Below, piece after piece: positions 1 through 7,709 of a stretch of DNA of 47,605 nucleotides (the stretch's first letter is position 1; every line of letters starts with the position of its first letter). The notes under the pieces are model-generated. The model saw only the letters and a program-made list of their open reading frames with translations, made no database searches and was not told where the DNA came from. This DNA comes from DASWDH01 sp035318505 (lineage in GTDB: Bacteria > Myxococcota_A > Polyangia > Polyangiales > Polyangiaceae): NCBI GenBank assembly GCA_035318505.1, contig DATHEQ010000239.1, positions 1-47,605 on the forward strand, read 5' to 3'. Made by a program: the position numbers and the translations under genes.

Positions 1-703
1 GCTCGAGCCGACGACCATCGCCAGTGAGCAGCCATACGACCGCTGCTGCGGCGCCGAGCGCGTCGCTCGCTTCTCGACCAATTGCGCGAGCGGCGTCTTG
101 CGGCGTGACGGCGTCGGCGAGCACGGTGGTGAGTTGCTGCAGCCGAACGGTTCGCGAAGCCGCCGCCTTGACCGCCTCGATGCTACGCGTGCGTTCGATG
201 AAATCCGCCGCTTGTCGCGCCAGAAGATCGAGAACCCGAAGCTCACAATCGGTGGGGGCGGCTGGATCGTCGAAATACGTCGACAGCATGCCGAGCAGCT
301 CTCCTTCGCGCGACACCAGAGGCGTCGACTGCACGCCCTTGAACCCTGCCGCAATGACGAGTTTTCGGTATTGTTCGAAGAGCGGATTGGTCGTGGCGTC
401 TTCGACCACGACGCGCCGGCCCTCGCGCATGGCCGTGCCGCACGTTCCCTCCCCACCTTTGACCAACTGGAATTCGCGCACGAAATCGTCGTCGAACCCG
501 CGCTGCACCACGAGGCGGAGCGCGAAGCACTGTGAATCGAAGAGTTGAATCGTTCCCTTCACGCCTCCGACGACATCGAGGGCCGCATCGAGAATCTCTC
601 CCAGCAGCGCATGGAAGGAGCTGTCCTCGATCAATCGCGTAGCGACGAGGTGGAGGCGTCGCATCGCAGCGAGCTCGATTGCGAGATCCTGACTTGCGGT
701 CAT
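1..703 (-). CDS. GAF-domain signalling protein, 3' end outside window
   Basis: Reading the minus strand from ATG 703 gives an uninterrupted frame that leaves the window at base 1, so at least 234 residues are present and the C-terminus is missing. After a short helical start (MTASQDLAIELAAMRRL), residues of about 10-165 look like a GAF sensor domain, with segments such as GEGTCGTAMREGRRVVVEDA and GVQSTPLVSREGELLGMLST. A helical stretch and the beginning of what may be a second GAF-like unit follow (AAAVVWLLTGDGRRLEL). Such N-termini usually belong to sensor histidine kinases or other signalling enzymes, but no output domain is visible here. A GTG at 742 would add 13 residues; neither start has a clear Shine-Dalgarno site. 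The family call is from sequence pattern; the output function is unknown. Confidence 0.8.
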   Translation of the reverse strand, partial: MTASQDLAIELAAMRRLHLVATRLIEDSSFHALLGEILDAALDVVGGVKGTIQLFDSQCFALRLVVQRGFDDDFVREFQLVKGGEGTCGTAMREGRRVVVEDATTNPLFEQYRKLVIAAGFKGVQSTPLVSREGELLGMLSTYFDDPAAPTDCELRVLDLLARQAADFIERTRSIEAVKAAASRTVRLQQLTTVLADAVTPQDAARAIGREASDALGAAAAVVWLLTGDGRRLE

Positions 704-894
704 CGTGCGGTTGTACGGGAAGCTCGGCGAGTGAATTTCCACCCAGCCGGCTTATCGCCCTTTGTCTTCTGAAGATAGTAGCTAAGGATCAGCCTCGAGG
801 CTTGGAGTCATGGACACGCGAGGCACGCGAATAGCTGGGTCTTTAGTCCGGTCTCCGCGCGGCCGGCCTTTACCTTCGACAGCGATCGGTCGCT
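704..894. other. Intergenic region, no gene seen
   Basis: This 191-bp gap lies between the end of the glycoside hydrolase gene and the start of the GAF-domain gene, both on the minus strand. Short frames cross it but none has family features. It probably holds the promoter of the GAF-domain gene, although no convincing -35/-10 pair was seen. Confidence 0.4.
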
Positions 895-2754
895 TCATTG
901 CTTCGTGACGGTGACACTCTGAATTACGTAGCTGCTGTTTTGTATGGAGTCCGAATCGAACGCGAAGTGGTAACCCCATTTGCCCACCAATTGAGCATCC
1001 GTGATCAGCCACGACTGCGTGAACCACTGGTCGCTTCCGGGAATACCGTACCAACTGCCGGTCGACTTCCATCCCGAGACGGCTTCGTACTTCAAGTTGA
1101 AACCGGCTGCTTCGGCGCCGCTCCGCCGTAAGACCGCGGTGATGCGGAGAGGCGACGTCGCGTACGACGAAAAGTTGGGGTCCACCGTGAAGCTCTGGCT
1201 CGCGGAGGCACTCGCATCGAGCGCAGGTCCACCGGCGATCTGCACGATGTTGCGCGCGCCGAGCGGATGAAGGCCTTGGTCGGGCGCGGAAGCGGTGTAA
1301 GCGATCGACGCCGCGTTGCTGAAATCGCCGCCCCACGGAAAAGCACGCTTCATGTTGTCCCGCGCCAGCGAGACGAAGGAAGAGGGAGGACCGACGAGAA
1401 TGACCGGCGCCGGCGTCATCTCGTAAGAGTCGACCATCGAGGTCGCTCCGGTCCTCGGTTGCACCGCGAGGAGCGGAGCGCCAAACGAGACGGTCGCGTT
1501 CTGTCCGGGAAGCGCCCACGTGATCATGACGGGCGCCGTGGGGCCCTCGAAGACGAAGGCGTAATGCGCATCATCGATGAGCAACCAGCCGGCGTAGCGA
1601 GGATGGGTGCCGAGGTGCTCGACGAGCTTCGAGAGCGCCACATACGAAGGGCGTTTCATCCCCTTGCCGTCGATGAGCCCGAACGGACCTGAATCTCCGT
1701 CGAGTGGCTCGAACCAGTGGATGCGCGTCACGCCTTGCGCAATGCCCATCACGTAGGCTTTGACCAGCGTATCGGCCTGATGATCGGCGGTGATGTTTCC
1801 GCTGACGGGTTCCCCCACCTCGGTAAACCAAATAGGCGCGTCCTTCTTGGAAGGGTTCTTGTCGGCGAGCATCTTTCGGAGCGTGGGAACGATGCTCATA
1901 TATTCGGCTTCCCATCCGTTCTCGACGAGATCGAGAATTTCGTAAGGATGTACCGTCACGTAATCGAAATGGTCGACGGCGCCCGCGTCGAGCGTTTGCG
2001 CGAGCCAGTTCACGTGATTGCTTTGCGCCGCGAGCCCGATCGCGACCGTGGGATCGACCGCCTTCGCTGCGTCGTATGCATTGACGACGATGGTGGCGTA
2101 GGCAGCGGGCGATTTGTTTTCGGTGAAGTTGGGCGGCTCGTTCCACACTTCCCAGTCGTGAACCTGACCGCGTGTTTTTCCGACGAGGGTCGCCACATAA
2201 TCCCGAAACCCCGCCAGATCGCTGACCGGAAACGTCGGCAGTGGTCCGAGATCGCTGAAAAAGAAAATGCCGGCCAACTCGAGACCGTTGGCTTTCGCGA
2301 TCGCGATCGCGCTGTCCGGCTGACTTTGATCGAAGGCGCGTACCCACCCGACGCCCGCGGCCGGCATGAGGGGCGCCCATGACGCGAACACGCGGGACGA
2401 GGACGCCGAGGGTGCAACGCCCCACGGGCTGCCGATAACCGACACGTAGGCATCACTTGCGTCGCTAGCGCCGCCTTCATGCGGCCCTCCTTCCGCGCCG
2501 CTCGCGTCGAACTGGCCGCCCTTGCCCGCCCCTCCCTCGATGGTACTTGGGCCCGCGCCTGCGGCTCCTCCGGCCGTGCTGCCAGCACCGCCCGCATCAT
2601 GTTGCGGCGCGCCCCCGTTGCCGGCGAAACCTCCCATTCCCGCCGTCCCCGCGGCGGGGGCGACGGGGCCCGGGGAGTCGGCCCCGCAGCGCACGAGAGC
2701 GATGGCCATAGCACCGAGCGTTGCGAACAAGCTGCTCTGCCGTCGACGAGGCAT
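895..2754 (-). CDS. Secreted glycoside hydrolase-like lipoprotein (clan GH-A, GH39/GH5-like)
   Basis: With the ATG at 2754 the product has 619 residues: a signal peptide ending in a non-canonical lipobox (ALVRC), a Gly/Ala-rich linker to about residue 100, a (beta/alpha)8-type hydrolase domain, and a C-terminal beta-rich region that may bind carbohydrate. The hydrolase domain shows the two expected clan-A glutamates: WNEP near residue 206 (acid/base) and IWFTEVGE near 312 (nucleophile). VTVHPYE between them is also typical. It most likely cleaves a polysaccharide outside the cell; the substrate cannot be told. The frame stays open to 2922, but that would overlap the divergent neighbour, so a start at 2754, 2769 or 2826 is preferred. 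Confidence 0.8.
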   Translation of the reverse strand: MPRRRQSSLFATLGAMAIALVRCGADSPGPVAPAAGTAGMGGFAGNGGAPQHDAGGAGSTAGGAAGAGPSTIEGGAGKGGQFDASGAEGGPHEGGASDASDAYVSVIGSPWGVAPSASSSRVFASWAPLMPAAGVGWVRAFDQSQPDSAIAIAKANGLELAGIFFFSDLGPLPTFPVSDLAGFRDYVATLVGKTRGQVHDWEVWNEPPNFTENKSPAAYATIVVNAYDAAKAVDPTVAIGLAAQSNHVNWLAQTLDAGAVDHFDYVTVHPYEILDLVENGWEAEYMSIVPTLRKMLADKNPSKKDAPIWFTEVGEPVSGNITADHQADTLVKAYVMGIAQGVTRIHWFEPLDGDSGPFGLIDGKGMKRPSYVALSKLVEHLGTHPRYAGWLLIDDAHYAFVFEGPTAPVMITWALPGQNATVSFGAPLLAVQPRTGATSMVDSYEMTPAPVILVGPPSSFVSLARDNMKRAFPWGGDFSNAASIAYTASAPDQGLHPLGARNIVQIAGGPALDASASASQSFTVDPNFSSYATSPLRITAVLRRSGAEAAGFNLKYEAVSGWKSTGSWYGIPGSDQWFTQSWLITDAQLVGKWGYHFAFDSDSIQNSSYVIQSVTVTKQ

Positions 2755-2863
2755 GTATCTGCGTACCATGGGCGCCGTGGCGGGCGCCATCGCGCCACGA
2801 GCCGCAATGCGTGCGGAGCCCTTCATTGAATGAGAATGGACGACCGTCGATTTCATCGCCATA

Positions 2864-4447
2864 ATGGCGACCGTGTTGGCGAGGTGCTTTATCCGCCCGG
2901 TGATGGCCGTGGCCGCATTCATCTGCGTCCTGGCCTGCGGTGCGCAGGCAGAGGCGCAATGCTGCTCGGGCTATAGCTTGGCGACGTCTTGCTCGGGCGT
3001 GCCGCTGACCAAATCGCGCTGGTGCATTCAGAATAGCGCGCCGACCGGTCAAAACGCATTACCCACGGCGTTCTGTGCCTACGGTGACAAGGTCGTCTCG
3101 TCGCTCGAGATGGTGTTCAACATCAACGCGCCCGGCATCTTCGAGTTCGAGCTCGACACCCAGACTGGTGGTGCGCACACCGGCACGGCGTGCGCCAACT
3201 TGGGCGCTGGGGTTGCTTACGACGCGTTCGTGGGAAGCGCTTACGGCGCGACCGGCTTCTGGGGTTATCTTCTCTCTTTGCACGAGGCGATCAACGTCTG
3301 GACGGGAATGTCCAGCTCCGGATGGCCGACGGACTGGTGGGCGGATCATCAAAGCGCCTTTCCGAATCTGATGGATTTTCACATCATGAACACCATCGGA
3401 ACGTCGAACAACGACGCCAATCTTCTCAAGGCGGCGACGGCCCAAAAGACGCGTTTTTATCCAGGGGGCGACAGCGCCGATCCCAAGGTCGTCGCCCTCG
3501 ACAACGTCTACATGGCGATGCCCAACGGAGACGGCTATGCGGGGTTCAGCAGCCTGTTTGCAATGCAGTCGGGCGATGGCGTCAAATGGGACAGCCTCGG
3601 CGTCCCGAATCCAGACGTGAAGCGTTCGGAGTACGTCGTCGGTTACATGAGCCTCGCGGCAAGACAGTTGGTTCTCAAGCTGCTGCAAGGGCCAGGGGCG
3701 AACGGCGGCGGCAACATCTGCAACAACACGCCGGATGGCACGGCGGGAGACCAGCCGTATACGTGCAGCGAAGCGAATATCGACGCCATCGCTACAGCGC
3801 ACTGCGCGATCGCCGCCAACGGCAAGCAAGCGGCGCATTTGTCTGCTTTGCGGTCGGGCAATTACGCGAGCGTGCCTAGCGGGCCCTGCGGTAGCACTTG
3901 TCCCAGCGAATGCGCGTGCGACGCCGCCAGCCATTGCGTTGCCTATTGGCTCGGCACGCCGAGCGACGGCGGCGTCGATGCGGGTGTCGACGCGGGAACC
4001 GGCGGCGCGCGTGGCGATGCCTCCCTCGACACGGGCGGCGCGGGCATGGGTGGACGCGCGGGCTCGAGTGGCGGCAGAAGCGACGCCGCGACAGCCGGCG
4101 CGGGCGGCACGAGCGACAGCGGACGCGCAGGGGCAGGCGGCGCGATGAGCGACGCATCCACCACGGACGCGGGCGGCACCGGCGTCGCAGGCACCGGCGG
4201 GATGGGCACGGGCGGGGGCGGCGCGGGAACCGGCGGCAATGGCGCCAGTGGATCCAGTGCCGCGGGCGGCGCCGGGCCGCAGGGCGGCGCCGGAAATGGC
4301 GGCAGCTCGGATGGCGGCAACGGATCGAATGCTGGATGCGGCTGTCGCACGGTCGGCGATTGGTGCGCACCTCGCTTGCCGTTTGCGTGCACGGCGTTCG
4401 CCTTGGCGGCGGTCGCGCTCACGCGCACACGTGCTCGCCGGAGATGA
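2864..4447 (+). CDS. Secreted protein with MYXO-CTERM-like anchor
   Basis: The 527-residue product has a signal peptide (cleavage after about GAQAEA; ATG 2903 is an alternative start), a Cys-containing domain to about residue 365, a Gly/Ala/Asp-rich linker of about 120 residues, and a C-terminal GCGCRT motif followed by a hydrophobic helix and RTRARRR. That tail is the layout of MYXO-CTERM sorting signals, which are processed and anchored at the myxobacterial surface. The main domain is not recognised. It contains SLHEAINVWTG, which resembles a zincin HExxH helix with Asn in place of the second His, followed by PTDWWADH; a degenerate metallopeptidase is possible but unproven. Its stop overlaps the start of the Kazal-type gene. 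Confidence 0.75.
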   Translation: MATVLARCFIRPVMAVAAFICVLACGAQAEAQCCSGYSLATSCSGVPLTKSRWCIQNSAPTGQNALPTAFCAYGDKVVSSLEMVFNINAPGIFEFELDTQTGGAHTGTACANLGAGVAYDAFVGSAYGATGFWGYLLSLHEAINVWTGMSSSGWPTDWWADHQSAFPNLMDFHIMNTIGTSNNDANLLKAATAQKTRFYPGGDSADPKVVALDNVYMAMPNGDGYAGFSSLFAMQSGDGVKWDSLGVPNPDVKRSEYVVGYMSLAARQLVLKLLQGPGANGGGNICNNTPDGTAGDQPYTCSEANIDAIATAHCAIAANGKQAAHLSALRSGNYASVPSGPCGSTCPSECACDAASHCVAYWLGTPSDGGVDAGVDAGTGGARGDASLDTGGAGMGGRAGSSGGRSDAATAGAGGTSDSGRAGAGGAMSDASTTDAGGTGVAGTGGMGTGGGGAGTGGNGASGSSAAGGAGPQGGAGNGGSSDGGNGSNAGCGCRTVGDWCAPRLPFACTAFALAAVALTRTRARRR

Positions 4448-5031
4448 CCAGAGCCACGCGGTGGGCGCTCACGACCTCGGTGCTCCTGCCGTTCATCGCC
4501 GGCGTCGGCTGTCGCTCTGCCACCAGCGCGGCGCCCGAAGGTAGCCATGACTGCCGCGACAACGATGCATGCCGCGCCGACGAGTATTGCCAATATGCGC
4601 CGGGCCTATGCGGCAAGGGTCCCGCCGCCGGAACGTGCCGAGCGAGAGCGGCCCCGTGCGCCGACGCGTACGCGCCCGTATGCGGATGTGACGGCAAGGC
4701 CTACGACAACGAGTGCGCGGCCCGCGCCGCGGGCGTCGATCTCGCCGCGACGGGTCGTTGCAGCGCGATCGTCGACTTTGCCTCTTGCGGCGCACGATAT
4801 TGCGATGTGCGCACGAGCTATTGCGAAATCTACCTGAGCGACGTGTTCGAGCTGCCGACGACCTATGCGTGCAAGCCCCTCCCACAAGGCTGCCGGCCAG
4901 AGGGCGGCACGCCGCGCCAATGCGACTGCTTCCCCGCGGGAACGGCCTGCCTTTCCTTCTGCGGGTTCATCCAGACCGGCGGGCTCGCCGGATTTCACCT
5001 CACGTGCCAGGGGGTGAAACCACCGCGGTGA
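4444..5031 (+). CDS. Kazal-type Cys-rich lipoprotein
   Basis: The ATG at 4444 overlaps the stop of the upstream gene in an ATGA, so the two are probably translationally coupled. The 195-residue product has a signal peptide with a relaxed lipobox (AGVGC). About residues 61-101 form a Kazal-like module (CADAYAPVCGCDGKAYDNEC, then a Cys after GVDLAATGR), the fold of serine-protease inhibitors. A second Cys-rich region follows, with many CxC and CxxxC spacings. The likely role is a surface-anchored protease inhibitor or Cys-rich binding module acting with the MYXO-CTERM protein. The last 32 bp overlap the convergent DUF72 gene. The in-frame region upstream of 4444 is antisense-like Arg-rich sequence and is not part of the gene. 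Confidence 0.8.
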   Translation: MTRATRWALTTSVLLPFIAGVGCRSATSAAPEGSHDCRDNDACRADEYCQYAPGLCGKGPAAGTCRARAAPCADAYAPVCGCDGKAYDNECAARAAGVDLAATGRCSAIVDFASCGARYCDVRTSYCEIYLSDVFELPTTYACKPLPQGCRPEGGTPRQCDCFPAGTACLSFCGFIQTGGLAGFHLTCQGVKPPR

Positions 5032-5767
5032 CACGGTCGGCGCGGAGCAGCTCCGCGAATCGCTTGGCGTCGCGCACGCGAGGGATGTTGTTGAACATCA
5101 CGTAGGCGTCGCCAGGCGTCATGGCAACGAGGCGGCGCAATTCGTCGTCGGTGTAGACGTGACGCGCACCGCTGATTCCGTGCAATCGAAAGTACGCCGC
5201 GCCTGGGGCGGAATGTTGCGGTTCATCGACGAAGGGGTCGATCACGTGCACGAGATCGAGCTCACGAGCGAGATCATGTGCGAGCACGGCATTTCGACTC
5301 CACTCCGCGCCTCGCGGTTCCCACAGGTAGCGCACGCCCACGGGGCGCTCGGGATTGGCGATTCCCGCAAAAAAGGCGCGCAGTCGTGCGACGTTTTCGG
5401 TCTCCGGGCGGAAGCTGGCCGGGCATTGAAAGAGGATCGCCGTCGCGCCGATCACGCGCGCAGCGACCAACGTACGCGCGAAGGCGGCCCGCACGATGTC
5501 ACTGTCGCGAAAGGCACCGCACGTTGCGCGCTGCGTTGCGTCGAGCGGTCGCCGGAGTCGGCGGTACGTCGGGCTCTTGGACTCGTGGGTGATGAGCTGC
5601 CACGCCTTCATCGTGAATTCGAGGCCGGGGCGCGCCCGGGTGACCCAGCGCTGCATGATGGCGTCGCTCGGCGGGTCGTAGAATGTCTGCTGCACCTCGA
5701 CCACGGGAAAGTGCCGCGCGTACTCTGTCATCGCCATGGTGAAGCCGCAGAGCCCGACTTTGACCAT
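5000..5767 (-). CDS. DUF72 family protein (YecE-like)
   Basis: The 255-residue product begins MVKVGLCGFT and continues with EVQQTFYDPPSD, LEFTMKAWQLITH, ILFQCPASFRPE and VRYLWEPRG, the conserved order of DUF72 proteins, which adopt a TIM-barrel-like fold of unknown biochemical role. The length is typical of the family. Its 3' end overlaps the convergent Kazal lipoprotein gene by 32 bp. GGGAG directly abuts the ATG, too close for an ideal ribosome site, so translation may be weak or the start slightly different. It is divergent from the phospholipase D-like gene, with 134 bp between the two starts. Confidence 0.88.
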   Translation of the reverse strand: MVKVGLCGFTMAMTEYARHFPVVEVQQTFYDPPSDAIMQRWVTRARPGLEFTMKAWQLITHESKSPTYRRLRRPLDATQRATCGAFRDSDIVRAAFARTLVAARVIGATAILFQCPASFRPETENVARLRAFFAGIANPERPVGVRYLWEPRGAEWSRNAVLAHDLARELDLVHVIDPFVDEPQHSAPGAAYFRLHGISGARHVYTDDELRRLVAMTPGDAYVMFNNIPRVRDAKRFAELLRADRVTAVVSPPGT

Positions 5768-5901
5768 CTCCCTTACCGCGGCATGAAAGATAACGTGCGA
5801 TCCGCGTGAGCGCTCTTTCCGTAATCAAACCGCTCTCGGCGCGCTAGCGCATAGGTCATTTGCCCTAAGTACGAACGCGGGCGCCCTGCTAGAAGGGGCT
5901 G

Positions 5902-7173
5902 TTGCGGATCACCGGACGAAAGCTCCTCGGCCTCGTCGCGCTCGGAATATTGGTGGTCATGGCGGCCATCTGGATGCGCGCTCGCCCCGAGCTCCGCCAC
6001 CACTTCGATCGGGTTCCGTCCGTCGCCGACCCGCAGTTTGCGCGCAGCCTCGAGCTCTTGATGGGCGCCACGCTGCAGGACGGCAACGACGTTCGCGAGC
6101 TTTCCAACGGAGACGAGATCTTTCCCGCGATGCTCGCCGCCATCCGTTCGGCGGAGCGAACCATTACCTTCGAAAGCTATATTTACTTGTCGGGCCAGAC
6201 GGGGCGCGCCTTCGCCGAAGCTCTGGCCGAACGCGCGCGCGCCGGGGTGAAGGTGTTCGTTCTCATCGACTGGATGGGCAGCCACAAGGCCGATGACCAG
6301 AGCATCGAGCTCATGCGCGGCGCCGGCGTCGATGTTGCCAAGTACAATCCGCCCCGCTTCGCCACGCTGCTCGACGTGAACAACCGCACCCACCGAAAGC
6401 TTCTCATCATCGATGGTCGCATCGGATTTACCGGTGGCGTGGGGATCGCCGACAACTGGACGGGGCGCGGTGACTCGCCCGACCACTGGCGCGATGCTCA
6501 CTTTCGCATCGAAGGCCCCACCGTCGGTCAAATGCAGGCGACGTTCATGGACAACTGGGTCGAAGTACGCCCCGACATTCACCATGACGAAGCCTATTTT
6601 CCGGCGATCCCGCCGGCGGGGTCGATGCGAGCGCAGATCGTTCACAGCGCGCCCGATGGCGGCTCGCTCAAGATCCGGCTCATGTATGGCTTCTTCGTGG
6701 GCGGCGCGCGCAAGACCTTGCGCATCGCGAACGCTTACTTCATTCCCGAGGATGCCGCCGTCGCCGAGCTCGTGCGCGCCGCGCAGCGCGGCGTGAACGT
6801 CGAGCTCGTCGTGCCCGGAGCGATCACCGATTCCCAAACGACGCGCCACGCATCGCACGCCAAATGGGGCGAGCTTCTGGCGGCCGGCGTAGCGATCTAC
6901 GAGTTTCAACCGAGCATGTACCACTGCAAAATCATGATCGTCGACGATCTGTGGGTCAGCGTCGGCAGCACCAATTTCGACAACCGCTCGTTCCGTATCA
7001 ACGACGAAGCCAACCTGAACGTCATCGACGAAGAATTCGCCAAAAAACAGGCAGCCATCTTCGAAGCCGACAAGGCCCACTCGCGGCGCGTGACCTTCGA
7101 ACAGTGGCAAGCCCGCGGCGTCGTCGACAAGGTCGGCGATAGCGTGGCAGAACTGCTCGAGACGCAACTTTGA
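5902..7173 (+). CDS. Phospholipase D / cardiolipin synthase-like enzyme
   Basis: The 423-residue product starts with a TTG preceded by an AGAAGGGG Shine-Dalgarno site. That start adds an N-terminal transmembrane helix (about residues 8-24), which supports it. Two PLD active-site motifs are visible: HRKLLIIDG (H164, K166, D171) followed by GFTGG, and HCKIMIVDD (H341, K343, D348) followed by VGSTNFDNRSF. This arrangement is typical of membrane-anchored bacterial cardiolipin synthases, which transfer phosphatidyl groups between lipids at the inner membrane. Spacing and length fit the ClsB-like group better than secreted phospholipases D, but the exact lipid reaction cannot be assigned. Confidence 0.9.
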   Translation: MRITGRKLLGLVALGILVVMAAIWMRARPELRHHFDRVPSVADPQFARSLELLMGATLQDGNDVRELSNGDEIFPAMLAAIRSAERTITFESYIYLSGQTGRAFAEALAERARAGVKVFVLIDWMGSHKADDQSIELMRGAGVDVAKYNPPRFATLLDVNNRTHRKLLIIDGRIGFTGGVGIADNWTGRGDSPDHWRDAHFRIEGPTVGQMQATFMDNWVEVRPDIHHDEAYFPAIPPAGSMRAQIVHSAPDGGSLKIRLMYGFFVGGARKTLRIANAYFIPEDAAVAELVRAAQRGVNVELVVPGAITDSQTTRHASHAKWGELLAAGVAIYEFQPSMYHCKIMIVDDLWVSVGSTNFDNRSFRINDEANLNVIDEEFAKKQAAIFEADKAHSRRVTFEQWQARGVVDKVGDSVAELLETQL

Positions 7174-7275
7174 GGATCGAGGTGCGCGGCGGGACTCGAG
7201 ACAGAGCTCGGCGATGGGCGCGCAGCGGCAGGAAGTGAGCTCCGTCGAGGGCCCGGGTGTGCGACAATCGGGTGA

Positions 7276-7698
7276 TTGGCTCCGCCGCGTGAATCCTTTT
7301 TCGATCGCTCGTACCGTTTCGCGCGCACCATCATCGTGGGCAGCGGCGCAACCGCGATCGATTTCGTCGTCCTCACGTCGTGCATTCGCGTGGCGGGATT
7401 GCCTCCCGTCGCAGCCCGCGTCCCGGCTTTGATCGCCGGCGCGACGTTCCAATTTTTCGGCAATCGAACATTCGCTTTCCGGGCACAGGCGGGAAGCGTC
7501 TCGCGTCAGGCCAAGCTCTTCGTCGCGGCGGAAGTCGTGGCGGTGCTCCTCAACGTCTCGCTCTATCGCTGGCTCGTGCCCCGGATCCAAGTTCTGCCGC
7601 CCGAGCTCACGAGCTTCGTGGGAACGTTCATCGTGTTCGTTACGTTCGGCTACCCGGTGCGCAAGCTGGTGATCTTCCGCGTCCCGGAGCGCGGGTGA
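7276..7698 (+). CDS. GtrA-like four-helix membrane protein
   Basis: This 140-residue frame has four predicted membrane helices. It shows the GtrA pattern: FARTIIVGSGATAIDFVVL at the N-terminus, FQFFGNRTFAF after helix 2, and a short basic tail (GYPVRKLVIFR). GtrA-like proteins are associated with transfer of lipid-linked sugars across the inner membrane. The only upstream start after the in-frame stop is TTG 7276, which lacks a strong ribosome site. It lies 102 bp after the phospholipase D-like gene on the same strand and may be co-transcribed. The stop codon sits inside a perfect palindrome shared with the convergent neighbour. Confidence 0.8.
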   Translation: MAPPRESFFDRSYRFARTIIVGSGATAIDFVVLTSCIRVAGLPPVAARVPALIAGATFQFFGNRTFAFRAQAGSVSRQAKLFVAAEVVAVLLNVSLYRWLVPRIQVLPPELTSFVGTFIVFVTFGYPVRKLVIFRVPERG

Positions 7699-7709
7699 TG
7701 ATCATCACC
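7694..7709. terminator. 16-bp perfect palindrome spanning two convergent stop codons
   Basis: GGTGATGATCATCACC is fully self-complementary. It contains the TGA of the GtrA-like gene (7696-7698) and the TGA of the beta-propeller lipoprotein gene on the opposite strand (7705-7707). There is no T-tract, so a role as a bidirectional terminator or transcript-end barrier is only plausible. Confidence 0.4.

Noticed and set aside
5773..7590. A 605-codon minus-strand frame.
   Set aside because: It is antisense to the phospholipase D-like and GtrA-like genes, which have clear active-site and family motifs.
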